From assembly GCA_009784985.1 (NCBI GenBank), contig WQXF01000007.1, positions 1 to 39,554 of the forward strand: a DNA stretch of 39,554 nucleotides, written 5' to 3'. This DNA is from Clostridia bacterium (GTDB taxonomy: Bacteria; Bacillota; Clostridia; Christensenellales; Aristaeellaceae). The first letter of the stretch is position 1. Each line of letters starts with the position of its first letter. A program made the translations under genes and the position numbers. Below, in pieces: positions 23,294 to 31,715 of the stretch. The notes below the pieces were generated by a model. It made no database searches. It had not been told where the DNA came from and was given only the letters and a program-made list of their open reading frames with translations.

Positions 23294-25045
23294 ATGAAAG
23301 AAACACCACAGCCCACCAATCAGCTCACGAATCTTGTACCCTTTGCCCGTGACGCGGGTTTTTTGCGTGCCCGTGCCCAGGAGCATATCCGCGCCGGGCG
23401 CATGCTGGAGGCGCTGGATTTATATCGTATGATCGCCGGGCGCGCCCCAGGCGACGCCAGGGGGCAAATGGAGCTGGCCGCCCTGTACAGCGACATGGGC
23501 GCGTATGAGTTGAGCAACCGGCTGCTATTTACCCAGGCCCAGTGTGGCGGGCATGAGGCCGCCTGCTTTTTTGCCTTGGGCCGCAACTTTTTTGCCATGC
23601 GGGATGCCCACCGGGCCCAGGATTGCCTGCTCACCGCCCTGCGCTTGGAACCAGCCGGGAACTATGCCGAGGAAGCCGAGATGCTGCTGGACAACCTGGA
23701 CGAAGCCGTGGCCCCCGGCCCGGTGGCAGGCCGGGTGGAGAAAGCCATCCGGCGTGGGATACAGGCGTTGGAATCCGGCAGGCCCGATAGTGCGGTGCGC
23801 TGGATCACCTATGCCCTCCACAGGCGGGGCGAGGATGCCGAGTTGCTCACCTTGCTCTGTTTTGCCCATTTAAACGCGGGCCGCCCCAGGGAGGGGCTGG
23901 AATGGGCGCGCCGGGCTTATCGCCGGGACCGTGGCGATGTATACGCGTTGTGCGCCATGGCCTCCGCGCTGTATACCCTGGAAAGCCCCGCCCTGTGCGC
24001 CAAGTTTTTGCATATGGCCCAAAACGAAGCCGAGATGCCCCAAGAGATCGCTTTGCTTTGCCAGACGGCTTGCGAGGTGGGCGCCCACGACATGGCCCTC
24101 TCCCTGCTGCGGGCTGTGCAGGCCGAGCGGCCTTATACGCCCAGTTTGCTGCACATGCTGGCGGCTGCCTACTGGAACACCGGCCAGGTGCGCCAGGCGG
24201 CCCGGCACTGGGCCACCTTGCGGCGGCTGGACCCCGGCGATTTGGTGGCGGTGGCCATGTTCAGGCGGGCGGAAAAAAAGGTGGAGGCCGCCCAGGCCGA
24301 TGCCCAAGAACCGCCCCACCAGCCACCTCCGTTGGAAGAGCAGTGTGCGTACGGGGCAGAGCTTTCCCCAGAGGACGCCATCGAAAAGCTGCTGGAAGTG
24401 CAGCAAACCCTGCGCAGGGGGCCCGAGGCGCTGCAAGCTCGGTTTGACGAAGACGCCGGATTCGCCGCCATACTGGCCTGGGGTTTAACCGTACGCGACG
24501 AAAACGACGCCACCCGCGGGGCCATGCTGTCGCTGCTGGGTTCCCTACAGGGTGAACGGGCCAACCGTTTGCTGCTGGGGCAACTTACCGACCCTGGGCA
24601 GAGCGAAGGGATCAAACGGGAAGCCATCGGCCTGCTGGCCATCCGGGGGTTATCCGGTCCCCATTACATGGAGAGCGGCGGGCGCATCCTGCGGGTGATG
24701 GGGCGCACATTGTCACTCCAGGCCGCGCTGCCGCCCAATTGTGAGCGCATTTTGCAGGCGGTGGTGGATCGCCTTACCCCACGCTACGGTGATGTGGTGC
24801 AGGAGCTATCGATGATTTGGCTGGGTTTTTTGCGGCGGCGCAAGGATCCGGGGCAGCCGTTAAAGCGCCCTCGGCTGTGGATGGCGGCGCTGGAATGCGC
24901 GTACCGGGCGCAGTGGCGGGAGCGGCTTGGGTTGGAACAAGTTGGGATCGAAAGGCTTTGCGTGCGGCAGGGGGTTTCACCCCGGGCGTTGCGGCGACGT
25001 TTGCGTATGCTGTTGCAGGAGGAGGAACAGGGCAACGGCATTTAA
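23294..25045 (+). CDS. TPR-repeat protein of unknown function
   Basis: 583 aa, cytoplasmic. Residues about 20-330 are a helical solenoid of tetratricopeptide-type repeats, for example HIRAGRMLEALDLYRMIAGR followed by ALYSDMGAYELSNRLL, and LNAGRPREGLEWARRAYRRD. A low-complexity Pro/Gln/Ala linker (about 330-350) leads to a C-terminal helical region (350-583), ending with an Arg-rich segment (VRQGVSPRALRRRLRMLLQ) that could be a small helix-turn-helix or nucleic-acid-binding end. It follows hslO by 36 bp. TPR proteins scaffold protein complexes; no partner can be named from the sequence. Confidence 0.8.
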   Translation: MKETPQPTNQLTNLVPFARDAGFLRARAQEHIRAGRMLEALDLYRMIAGRAPGDARGQMELAALYSDMGAYELSNRLLFTQAQCGGHEAACFFALGRNFFAMRDAHRAQDCLLTALRLEPAGNYAEEAEMLLDNLDEAVAPGPVAGRVEKAIRRGIQALESGRPDSAVRWITYALHRRGEDAELLTLLCFAHLNAGRPREGLEWARRAYRRDRGDVYALCAMASALYTLESPALCAKFLHMAQNEAEMPQEIALLCQTACEVGAHDMALSLLRAVQAERPYTPSLLHMLAAAYWNTGQVRQAARHWATLRRLDPGDLVAVAMFRRAEKKVEAAQADAQEPPHQPPPLEEQCAYGAELSPEDAIEKLLEVQQTLRRGPEALQARFDEDAGFAAILAWGLTVRDENDATRGAMLSLLGSLQGERANRLLLGQLTDPGQSEGIKREAIGLLAIRGLSGPHYMESGGRILRVMGRTLSLQAALPPNCERILQAVVDRLTPRYGDVVQELSMIWLGFLRRRKDPGQPLKRPRLWMAALECAYRAQWRERLGLEQVGIERLCVRQGVSPRALRRRLRMLLQEEEQGNGI

Positions 25046-25091
25046 ACATACTGTTTTTCGACGACCCTATCGCAAGCCAGATTGCCGTGCA

Positions 25092-25221
25092 GAATCCCTC
25101 CACCGCTGCGGCGTCCCCCTCCCTTTAACAAGGGAGGTAGGGGCTAGAAACGAAAATTACGCGAGAATTCCTTACCCCCCTTGTTAAAGGGGGGAGGGCC
25201 ACCGCAGTGGCGGGGGGATTC
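25092..25221. mobile_element. MITE-like palindromic element, copy 1
   Basis: A 130-bp stretch bounded by GAATCCCTCCACCGCTGCGG at the left and the imperfect complement of this at the right (ending GGCGGGGGGATTC). The two arms, each about 50 bp, pair over nearly their whole length around a short AT-rich centre (near 25148-25170), so the transcript would form one long hairpin. A second copy lies at 32003-32130 in inverted orientation. It has no coding capacity, consistent with a non-autonomous miniature inverted-repeat element. I could not define a clear target-site duplication. It fills most of the 223-bp gap between the TPR and HEAT-like genes. Confidence 0.85.
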
Positions 25222-25268
25222 CCAAGTGGCGATGTACAAGGCTGTCACCCTGCAAGAGGAGGAACAAC

Positions 25269-26120
25269 ATGGCCAATAAACAACAATTCGATTGCATTAA
25301 TTTTGACGAGCGGTTTTCTGAACACGTAACCCAATGGATGGGCCAGCACCAGCATAAGTACGGCAACGATACCGACCGTATGGAGGCGCAGATGCCCGAG
25401 GTATACCTGCGCTGGATCAACATGCCTGCGAATTGGCTGGGCGGGCGCGCTCCTGCCCTGTATTTTACCCAGTTTGACGATGCGGATGATCTGGTGCGCT
25501 GGATGTGCGCCTACTTTGAGCAAAAGGTGCCCGTGCCCGATCCGTTGCTGGAGCGCATCGTGGAGTTGGGTGATCCGGCGGAACAACGGCTGGACGCGCT
25601 GCTGCGGGATCCCAACGCACCCTACGAGGCCGTGCTCACCGCTATGTCATTGCTCCGTGAGTTATGTTCCGCCCTGCCCATGGCCCTGTATGTACATACC
25701 ATTGCAGCCTGCCCCCAAGCCAACGAGCAGGTGGACATGGCCGCCGAGGCCTTGCTTGGCATGGGCCCCGCTGTTGCGCCGGAAATCCTGGCCGTTCTGC
25801 CCGCCGCCACCGAGGCCGCCGAAACCATCTTTTTGGACGTGCTGTGCAACTTTCCCGGCGACGAGCGCATCTACGATCTGGCCCTTAGAAAATTTATCGC
25901 CGCCCAGGACAACCGGGCCCTTTATGCATCTTATTTGGGCAAGCTGGGTGATCCCCGTGCCATCCCGGCGCTGCTGGCCGCCGCTGAATCCACCGAAACC
26001 AACTACCTGGATTTTATCGAAATCAACAACGCCATCGACGAATTGGGCGGCGACGCCCTCCCCGAGCGGGATTTTACCGGCGACCCATATTATGAATCAC
26101 TGAAGAGAGTGAGAGGATAA
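25269..26120 (+). CDS. HEAT-like repeat protein of unknown function
   Basis: 283 aa, cytoplasmic, acidic. The second half looks like HEAT-type helical repeats, the clearest being YLGKLGDPRAIPALLAAAES, with degenerate units before it (ALLGMGPAVAPEILAVLPAA, ELGDPAEQRLDALL). The N-terminal 90 residues (FDERFSEHVTQWMGQHQHKY) are not repeat-like and unfamiliar. AGGAGG lies 7 nt before the ATG. It ends 4 bp before the HD-domain gene, so the two are likely co-translated. No function can be assigned. Confidence 0.78.
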   Translation: MANKQQFDCINFDERFSEHVTQWMGQHQHKYGNDTDRMEAQMPEVYLRWINMPANWLGGRAPALYFTQFDDADDLVRWMCAYFEQKVPVPDPLLERIVELGDPAEQRLDALLRDPNAPYEAVLTAMSLLRELCSALPMALYVHTIAACPQANEQVDMAAEALLGMGPAVAPEILAVLPAATEAAETIFLDVLCNFPGDERIYDLALRKFIAAQDNRALYASYLGKLGDPRAIPALLAAAESTETNYLDFIEINNAIDELGGDALPERDFTGDPYYESLKRVRG

Positions 26121-26124
26121 GCAA

Positions 26125-26826
26125 ATGATCACACTAAAGCAGGTACAGAGCGACCCAGAGGTGGCGGCCCTGATTGAGGCGGGCAACGCCCATCTGGCCG
26201 CCAAGGGTTACACCGACCATGGGCCCCGGCACGTAAGTTATGTGAGCCGCACGGCGGCCAAGGTGCTGCGTGCGTTGGGGTTTTCCTCCCGGCTGATTGA
26301 GCTGGCGGCCATTGCGGGCTGGCTGCATGATGTGGGCAATTGTGTAAACCGGCACAATCACGGGGCCACCGGCGCGGTGCTGCTGCTGCCCGTTTTGCGC
26401 CGTTTGGACGTGCCCATCGCCGATGCGCTGCTGGTGGTGACCGCCGTGGGCAATCACGAAGAAGAGACCGGCACCGTAACCAACGACGTATCGGCGGCCC
26501 TGATACTGGCCGACAAAACCGACGCCCACCGCACCCGCGTCGCCCATGGCCAGCCCGATCCAGACGACATACACGACCGGGTCAACTTCGCCATCTGCTC
26601 CAGCAGGGTAGAGGTGGATGCCGAGCACAGGGCTGTGCGCCATCGGCTGGTGATGGACGATTCCTCGTCGATACTGGAGTACCTGCAGATTTATCTGCCC
26701 CGCATCGTGATGTGCGAGACCGCAGCCAAGTATCTGGGTTGTTCGTTTGAATTGGTGATCAATGGGCATACGGTGAACAATAAACCGGGGATACTTGAGA
26801 GTGGAGAATTGAAAGCAGAGAATTGA
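26125..26826 (+). CDS. HD-domain phosphohydrolase
   Basis: 233 aa metal-dependent phosphohydrolase. The HD signature is visible: H32/H36 in TDHGPRHVSYV, the doublet H68-D69 in GWLHDVGN, H111 in AVGNHEE and D130 in LILADKTDAH. The substrate could be a nucleotide or cyclic nucleotide; the sequence does not say. The last dozen codons (ILESGELKAEN) are read through a purine-rich GAGAATTGAAAG-type repeat, suggesting that the natural C-terminus was altered by repeat insertion. It sits between the HEAT-like and RNase R-like genes. Confidence 0.88.
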   Translation: MITLKQVQSDPEVAALIEAGNAHLAAKGYTDHGPRHVSYVSRTAAKVLRALGFSSRLIELAAIAGWLHDVGNCVNRHNHGATGAVLLLPVLRRLDVPIADALLVVTAVGNHEEETGTVTNDVSAALILADKTDAHRTRVAHGQPDPDDIHDRVNFAICSSRVEVDAEHRAVRHRLVMDDSSSILEYLQIYLPRIVMCETAAKYLGCSFELVINGHTVNNKPGILESGELKAEN

Positions 26827-26848
26827 AAGTGGAGAGTTGAGAATTGGG
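26795..26848. repeat. Purine-rich junction repeat (GTGGAGAATTGAAA type)
   Basis: Four degenerate tandem units of the pattern GAGAATTGAAAGTGGAGA cover the end of the HD-domain gene and the spacer before the RNase R-like gene. Related short sequences occur at 11630-11660 and 12820-12856, flanking the aminotransferase gene. Confidence 0.6.
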
Positions 26849-26860
26849 GAACGGCAACGC

Positions 26861-28585
26861 ATGAGCAAGGGAAGAGCGCGCAACGGGCGCAGGGCAGGCA
26901 ATAACACCGGCGGCAACCAGCAGCGTGTCCATGCAACGCGCAAGCGTTCGGCGCGGCATGCCCAAAAAGCGAAAGAAATCAAATCAGAAATCAAATCCGA
27001 GATCAAACAAAAACGCCTCCCTGTGCCGGGGGACGGTATTTCCTGCACCGCCAAGCAGGATGTGGATGATATTCTGGCATTCTTTTCGCTGCGGCAGGCG
27101 TTCGACGCCCAGACCGAGGGGGAGGCCGGGCTTGTTGCCGGCTGGGACATAGAAGCCGAGGTTGGGGAGCGGGACGACCTGCGTGGGTTGCTTGCTGTGA
27201 CCATCGATGGGGCCGACGCCAGGGATTTTGACGATGCCGTGTCCATCGAACCATTGGAAGACGGCGGCATGCGCCTGGGCGTGCACATCGCCGACGTAAG
27301 CTGGTATGTGCGGCCCGGCACCCTGCTGGACGCCCAAGCCCAGGCGCGGGGCACATCGGCGTATCTGCCGGACCGTGTGCTGCCCATGCTGCCCGAGGCT
27401 CTGTCCAACGGCTGCTGTTCGTTGCTTCCAGGCCAGGATCGCCTCACAGTATCGGCGCTGATCGACTGCGATAAAAAGGGCCAGATAAAAACCTATCGAC
27501 TCGCCCGTTCGGTGATCCGCTCCCGTGAGCGATTGATTTACGCCGATGTGAACCGCTTGCTGGAGGGCGATCCTGCGCAAACAGAACGGTATGCCGATTT
27601 GTTGCCTAGCTTGCGGCGCATGGCAAAGCTGGCCGCCAAGCTGCGCGATCAACGGCTGGCCGGGGGCTCACTGGATTTGGACGTGAGCGAGGCTCACATA
27701 TCCGTGAATGAGTTGGGGGAACCCGTTGAAATAACGCTCCGCGATAGGGGCACGGCGGAGCGTATGATAGAAGACTTTATGCTGCTGGCCAACCGGGTGG
27801 TGGCCGCACATGCCAAGGGCCGGGCGCTCCCTTGCCTGTACCGGGTGCACGAGCCTATGGACCCCGACAAAGCCGCCGCCTTTGCCGCCTTTGTGCGGGG
27901 GCTGGGCCTGCACCTGCGGGACGCCACCCCCCAAGGGTTGCAGCGGCTTTTGTTGGAAGCCCAGGCCCGGCCAGAGTACCCGGTGATCACCCAGCTGTTG
28001 CTTCGCGCGCTGCAAAAAGCCCGCTACGATGCCCAACCCTTGGGTCACTTTGGGCTTGCTACGTCTGATTATTGCCACTTCACCGCGCCCATCCGCCGGT
28101 ATCCCGATCTGTTTGTGCACCGTGCATTATGTGCCGGGATGAGCGGCGAGTTGCGTTTTGTGGAGCGGGCCATGGAGGCCACCGCACCGGGGCTTTCCAC
28201 CCATTGCTCCGAGCGGGAGCGCAACACCATGGAGGCCGAGCGCACGGTAGAACGACTGATGATGGCCCGCTACATGGCCGGGCGCATCGGCCAGGTGTAC
28301 GAAGGTTTGGTGGTGAGCGTGGTGGAATGGGGCTTTTATGTGGCCCTGCCCAACACCGTGGAGGGCCTGGTGCATGTGCGTACCTTGCCCGGCTACTGGA
28401 CGCTTAATCGTGAGTTGCACTGCCTGGCAGGGGGAATTGAAACGCCTGCCTCGCCGATAACGGTGTATCGGCTGGGGCAGGCGGTGCGGGTGCGGGTAGA
28501 GGCGGTGGACGTGGCTGCGCGGCAGATTGATTTTGTGATGGCGGAGGCTGCAGAAAGGAGAACAAGCGATGGCAAAAATACATAA
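26861..28585 (+). CDS. rnr: RNase R/RNase II-family 3'-5' exoribonuclease lacking the N-terminal cold-shock domains
   Basis: 574 aa from ATG 26861 (an in-frame TTG at 26837 lies within repeat DNA). The RNB catalytic domain (about 105-430) has all four metal-binding aspartates in TIDGADARDFDDAVS (D116, D122, D124, D125), followed by HIADVSWYVRPGTLLDAQAQ and YLPDRVLPMLPEALSNGCCS, all typical. A C-terminal S1 domain (about 480-560) contains GQVYEGLVVSVVEWGFYVAL. Canonical RNase R is about 700-800 aa with a helix-turn-helix and two cold-shock domains before RNB; here only a basic leader (many Lys/Arg, EIKSEIKSEIKQKR) and a short linker precede it. It is therefore a short RNB exonuclease whose RNA-unwinding and substrate preference may differ. 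Gene symbol is tentative. Confidence 0.88.
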   Translation: MSKGRARNGRRAGNNTGGNQQRVHATRKRSARHAQKAKEIKSEIKSEIKQKRLPVPGDGISCTAKQDVDDILAFFSLRQAFDAQTEGEAGLVAGWDIEAEVGERDDLRGLLAVTIDGADARDFDDAVSIEPLEDGGMRLGVHIADVSWYVRPGTLLDAQAQARGTSAYLPDRVLPMLPEALSNGCCSLLPGQDRLTVSALIDCDKKGQIKTYRLARSVIRSRERLIYADVNRLLEGDPAQTERYADLLPSLRRMAKLAAKLRDQRLAGGSLDLDVSEAHISVNELGEPVEITLRDRGTAERMIEDFMLLANRVVAAHAKGRALPCLYRVHEPMDPDKAAAFAAFVRGLGLHLRDATPQGLQRLLLEAQARPEYPVITQLLLRALQKARYDAQPLGHFGLATSDYCHFTAPIRRYPDLFVHRALCAGMSGELRFVERAMEATAPGLSTHCSERERNTMEAERTVERLMMARYMAGRIGQVYEGLVVSVVEWGFYVALPNTVEGLVHVRTLPGYWTLNRELHCLAGGIETPASPITVYRLGQAVRVRVEAVDVAARQIDFVMAEAAERRTSDGKNT

Positions 28586-29036
28586 AATGAGATGCGTTTT
28601 CCTGCTCCCTTCAATTTTGCTCCTTTTCAGTTGTTTGGAAGTTGCTACCCAGACACCTTTGAATGAACCAACCGTTCGTTTGGTGGAGTCCGAGAGTGCG
28701 CTCAGGGGCTTTGAGGTGATTGACCAAAAAGTTCATGTTATGTGCACTATTACGCTGGAAAGCACTTTTGATGAGGACAAAACCGTGGAGCTGGCCGCGC
28801 TGATGCCAATGGAAGTTGAGCTTGGCCTGCTTCAAGCCCCCAAACTGTATGCGGTTCAGTTCAGGCGTATCAGGACTGCAAATGGATATATAAGGGATGT
28901 TGAAGGGAGCAAACTTGTTGTTCCCGCAGAATCACAGATGGATTTTAATGTGACCTTTATAGGAGATTTTGCGGGAACGGTAAAGAAACAAGATAGATTT
29001 TTGCCGGAAATCGAAATCACCATTTTGTCCGACTAA
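28569..29036 (+). CDS. Small lipoprotein of unknown function
   Basis: 155 aa. The N-terminus has a lysine-containing head, a hydrophobic stretch and a lipobox-like LLFSC (C22), so the mature protein is probably lipid-anchored on the outer face of the membrane. The body alternates short beta-prone segments (VHVMCTITLESTFDEDKTVE and VPAESQMDFNVTFIGDFAG), suggesting a small beta-sandwich. AAAGGAG lies 8 nt before the ATG. It overlaps the end of the RNase R-like gene by 17 nt and is more AT-rich than that gene. It ends convergently with the ECF S-component gene, with a 4-nt overlap of stop regions. Confidence 0.75.
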   Translation: MAKIHKMRCVFLLPSILLLFSCLEVATQTPLNEPTVRLVESESALRGFEVIDQKVHVMCTITLESTFDEDKTVELAALMPMEVELGLLQAPKLYAVQFRRIRTANGYIRDVEGSKLVVPAESQMDFNVTFIGDFAGTVKKQDRFLPEIEITILSD

Positions 29037-29560
29037 TTCTCTGCTTGCACAAGCCTTGCTTTTACAAAGGCGGCATAGATGGCGGGTATCAAAACCAATT
29101 GGATAGCGATGCCCGGCAGCGCCGTAACAAAAGCCGAGGTCACCCAGATATGCATCGAATAATTCCCCGCTTGAAAGATCAGCGCGTTAAGAACGCCGAA
29201 TACAAGCCGCCCGGCCAGCATGGCTCCGATCAGCGAAATGGTGATTTTTGCATACACGTTTTTCATGCGGATATAACGCATAAGCAGGCTCGAAACCGCT
29301 CCGTATACCGCCAGCTCACATACCATGGCAGGCAAAATGGCCGCGGGCGGCATGCCCGTTGCCAGGCTGGAAAGCAATGGGGTTAAAATACCACAGGCTA
29401 GGCCATAGGGGAATCCGCACAGAATGCCGCATAAAAGTACCGGGATGTGCATGGGAAGCAATACCATACCGGCGTTTGGTATCCCATGGAGCGCCATAGG
29501 CAGCACTACGCCCAGGGCGATAAGCAGGGCCGTAAAAACCATTTTTTTGATGTTGGACAT
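29033..29560 (-). CDS. ECF transporter S component (substrate-specific membrane subunit), vitamin specificity unknown
   Basis: 175 aa with about five to six hydrophobic segments. The N-terminal MSNIKKMVFTALLIALGVVL, then HIPVLLCGILCGFPYGLACG and LPAMVCELAVYGAVSSLL match the small-molecule-binding S subunits of energy-coupling factor transporters. These bind a vitamin or cofactor precursor and use a shared EcfAA'T module encoded elsewhere. I chose ATG 29560 (GGAGGAGG upstream) because the longer frame to 29677 runs through a structured leader RNA. It has its own promoter inside the end of the DUF3842 gene. Its substrate cannot be read. Confidence 0.85.
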   Translation of the reverse strand: MSNIKKMVFTALLIALGVVLPMALHGIPNAGMVLLPMHIPVLLCGILCGFPYGLACGILTPLLSSLATGMPPAAILPAMVCELAVYGAVSSLLMRYIRMKNVYAKITISLIGAMLAGRLVFGVLNALIFQAGNYSMHIWVTSAFVTALPGIAIQLVLIPAIYAAFVKARLVQAEN

Positions 29561-29679
29561 GAAAAAACCTCCTCCATAAAAATAAGCCAGAAGGCCGTCC
29601 GCTTGTGCGAACCAAAGCCTTCGTGGCTTCATTTTTGTTTTGGTTGAGGTTACCGCGTCCGCCTTCATGGCAAACATTC
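29561..29679 (-). promoter_or_regulatory. Structured leader RNA, candidate riboswitch, upstream of the ECF S component
   Basis: About 118 nt of untranslated RNA on the minus strand. A closing stem pairs GCCA-T-GAAGGC (29671-29661) with GCCTTC-TGGC (29595-29586); inside it AACCA (29645-29641) pairs with TGGTT (29614-29610) enclosing a hairpin AAGCC/GGCTT (29629-29625 with 29619-29615). GCGGACG occurs twice, next to each arm of the closing stem. A T-rich run follows the stem, then the ribosome-binding site. Vitamin-type S components are often under riboswitch control. I do not recognise it as a TPP, FMN, THF, preQ1 or cobalamin class. Confidence 0.55.
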
Positions 29680-29685
29680 AAACGT

Positions 29686-29714
29686 AGTATATGCCAGCTT
29701 TGTTAGCCTGTCAA
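29686..29714 (-). promoter_or_regulatory. Promoter of the ECF S component gene
   Basis: TTGACA (29714-29709), a 17-nt spacer and TATACT (29691-29686) on the minus strand, a near-perfect sigma-A promoter. The -35 box overlaps the last codons and stop of the DUF3842 gene. Transcription would start near 29679. Confidence 0.85.
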
Positions 29715-30130
29715 CCAAAGATCGACAAAATGTGCTTCACCGTGGCCTCGATCAGCTCTGGAATGGGCAAATCCCGTGCGCCCACAACGGTGTTGTTGCA
29801 GCGGTTGATGGGCAGCAGTATTTTATGGGCGCGGCTTTGCCCCACCGCCACCGCCATGGCGGGCGTAATTTCGCCGTGCAGGGAGTCCGACACCACGATG
29901 CCAATGGGCCCAACGATGATATCGGCATCCCGGCAATGGACGATCACGGGGTTTTCGCCTGTTGCGCCAAAATCCGCCCCGGCTTTGATCATGGAGGAGG
30001 TGGCGATGCTGTTGGTTCCCACAGCGCCTATTTCGGCCCCGTTTGTTTCAGCTTTGAGCCGGGCTACCAGCAACGAACCGATTCTGCCGCCCTGCCCGTC
30101 GATCACCACGATTTTTTGGGTTTTAGACAT
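29711..30130 (-). CDS. DUF3842-family protein
   Basis: 139 aa, cytoplasmic. It begins with a Rossmann-like glycine-rich strand-loop (KIVVIDGQGGRIGSLLV) and contains VGTNSIATSSMIKAGADFGA, HCRDADIIVGPIGIV and SDSLHGEITPAMAVAVGQS, the pattern of the DUF3842 family, common in Clostridia and without a proven function. The start has AAAGG upstream and overlaps the ABC-F stop by 8 nt, so translation is probably coupled to the ABC-F gene. Confidence 0.82.
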   Translation of the reverse strand: MSKTQKIVVIDGQGGRIGSLLVARLKAETNGAEIGAVGTNSIATSSMIKAGADFGATGENPVIVHCRDADIIVGPIGIVVSDSLHGEITPAMAVAVGQSRAHKILLPINRCNNTVVGARDLPIPELIEATVKHILSIFG

Positions 30131-31715
30131 GTTTTTGCCTTTCTATGATAGCCCTCGCTTCAATTCCCAGCACGCGGGTTGCCACCCGCTGCACAAAGTA
30201 CCGGTCGTGGGATACAAACAGGATCGTGCCGCCAAAGTCCAGCAGCGCCTCCTCCAGCATCTCCCTGGTTTCGATGTCGATGTGGTTGGTGGGTTCGTCC
30301 AGCAGCAAAAAGTTGATCTCTTGCCGTACCAAAATGGCCAGCTTGAGCAATACTTTCTCCCCGCCGGACAGGGCGGATACGCGCTTAAACACATCGTCGG
30401 CATAAAATGAATACTTGGCTAGGATGCTCCGGGCGATGTGCTCCGGGCAGGGGCAGGCTTGCCGGAATACATCCAGGATGGAGGCCTGCCCGTCGTCAAA
30501 CCGGGTCTCCTGGGGGATGTAACCCACCTTGGCGCTGGGGGCAAAACGTACTGCTCCTTCTGGCAATGGCAGCTCGCCCAGCAGCGCACGGAACAGGGTG
30601 GTTTTGCCGGTGCCGTTGTCGCCGGTAAGGCAGGCCTTTTCTTGATAAAATAACGTGAGGGAAACACTGTCCAGCAGGCGTAGATCACCAATGGAAAGCG
30701 ACAAATCCTTGAGCTTAAGGGCTTCCCGCCCGGTGCGCTCACCTTTAAACGCAATCGGGATTTTGGGCTTCTCTAACTGGGGTTTGTCGATCAGCTCCAT
30801 CTTTTCCAGCCGCTTTTCCAGCTCTTTTGCCTTGCGGTGGAACTTGGGGTTGTCGGCCTGCACGCCCCAATCATGGAAACGTTTGATGGCCGCCCGCATG
30901 GCCTCTACTTTTTTCTGTTGATTCTTGTATTGCTCAAACTCCAGCAATAGCAGGCGCTCCTGCTCCCGCTGGCTAAAGGTGTAGTTGCCGTGGAACAGTT
31001 GGCACACGCCCGCGTCCAGTATGATCGTTTTTTGCGCCACCTTGTCTAAAAAGTACCGGTCGTGGGATACGATGAGCACCGTGCCTTTGTACTTGGCCAG
31101 GTAGGTTTCGAACCATTCCAGGGTGCGCACGTCCAGGTGGTTGGTGGGTTCGTCGAGCAGCAGGATATCCGGCTTGCGCAGGATGGTGCAGGCCAATTTT
31201 ACCACGGTTTTTTGCCCGCCGCTCAGCACGTTAAACGGGCGGTCCAGCAGTTCCGTTAGGCCAAACCCCGTGGCGATCCGCGCCAGGTTTTCTTCGATGG
31301 CATATCCGTCCATGGATACAAACAGATTTTGTTGATGGGCGTACCGGCGCATCAGCTCTTCTAGCGTATCGGGATCGGCTTGGGTTGCCATCTCCTGCTC
31401 CAGCGCCCGCAGCTTGCGCTCAATCGAAAACAGTTGGTCAAAGGGCTCCATCAAAACCTCGCGGGCCGTAACGCCCTGGGCCGACAATTCGGGTATCTGC
31501 TCCAGATATCCTACCGTGACCCCTTTGCGGATGGTTACGATGCCCTGGCCGGGCGCCTCTTGCCCGGCCACGATTTTGAGGATGGTGGATTTTCCGGCCC
31601 CGTTGCGGCCTACGATGGCCACCCGGTCGCCGGTCATGATCTCTAGGTTTACGCCGTTGAGTACGTTTTTGAACCCATAGTTTTTGATAACACCGTTCAT
31701 TCCTATTTCTAGCAT
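30123..31715 (-). CDS. ABC-F family ATPase (ribosome-associated translation factor / possible antibiotic-resistance protein)
   Basis: 530 aa, two ABC domains fused in tandem and no membrane segments, the ABC-F layout. Domain 1 Walker A is GRNGAGKST (36-44), signature LSGGQKT (164-170) and Walker B ILLLDEPTNHLD (184-195). The interdomain linker (about 245-325) is helical and basic (FHRKAKELEKRLEKMELIDK). Domain 2 has GDNGTGKTT (365-373), SALSGGEK and LLLDEPTNHIDIE. ABC-F proteins bind the ribosomal E site; some rescue ribosomes blocked by lincosamides, pleuromutilins or macrolides. The leader with a short ORF and competing hairpins resembles inducible resistance genes, but the resistance role is inference. 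The start has AAGGAG (31730-31725) 9 nt upstream. Confidence 0.92.
   Translation of the reverse strand: MLEIGMNGVIKNYGFKNVLNGVNLEIMTGDRVAIVGRNGAGKSTILKIVAGQEAPGQGIVTIRKGVTVGYLEQIPELSAQGVTAREVLMEPFDQLFSIERKLRALEQEMATQADPDTLEELMRRYAHQQNLFVSMDGYAIEENLARIATGFGLTELLDRPFNVLSGGQKTVVKLACTILRKPDILLLDEPTNHLDVRTLEWFETYLAKYKGTVLIVSHDRYFLDKVAQKTIILDAGVCQLFHGNYTFSQREQERLLLLEFEQYKNQQKKVEAMRAAIKRFHDWGVQADNPKFHRKAKELEKRLEKMELIDKPQLEKPKIPIAFKGERTGREALKLKDLSLSIGDLRLLDSVSLTLFYQEKACLTGDNGTGKTTLFRALLGELPLPEGAVRFAPSAKVGYIPQETRFDDGQASILDVFRQACPCPEHIARSILAKYSFYADDVFKRVSALSGGEKVLLKLAILVRQEINFLLLDEPTNHIDIETREMLEEALLDFGGTILFVSHDRYFVQRVATRVLGIEARAIIERQKHV

Noticed and set aside
29561-29677. N-terminal extension of the ECF S component
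   Set aside because: This stretch forms paired RNA elements and lies downstream of a consensus promoter as a leader; the membrane protein begins naturally at 29560 with GGAGGAGG upstream.
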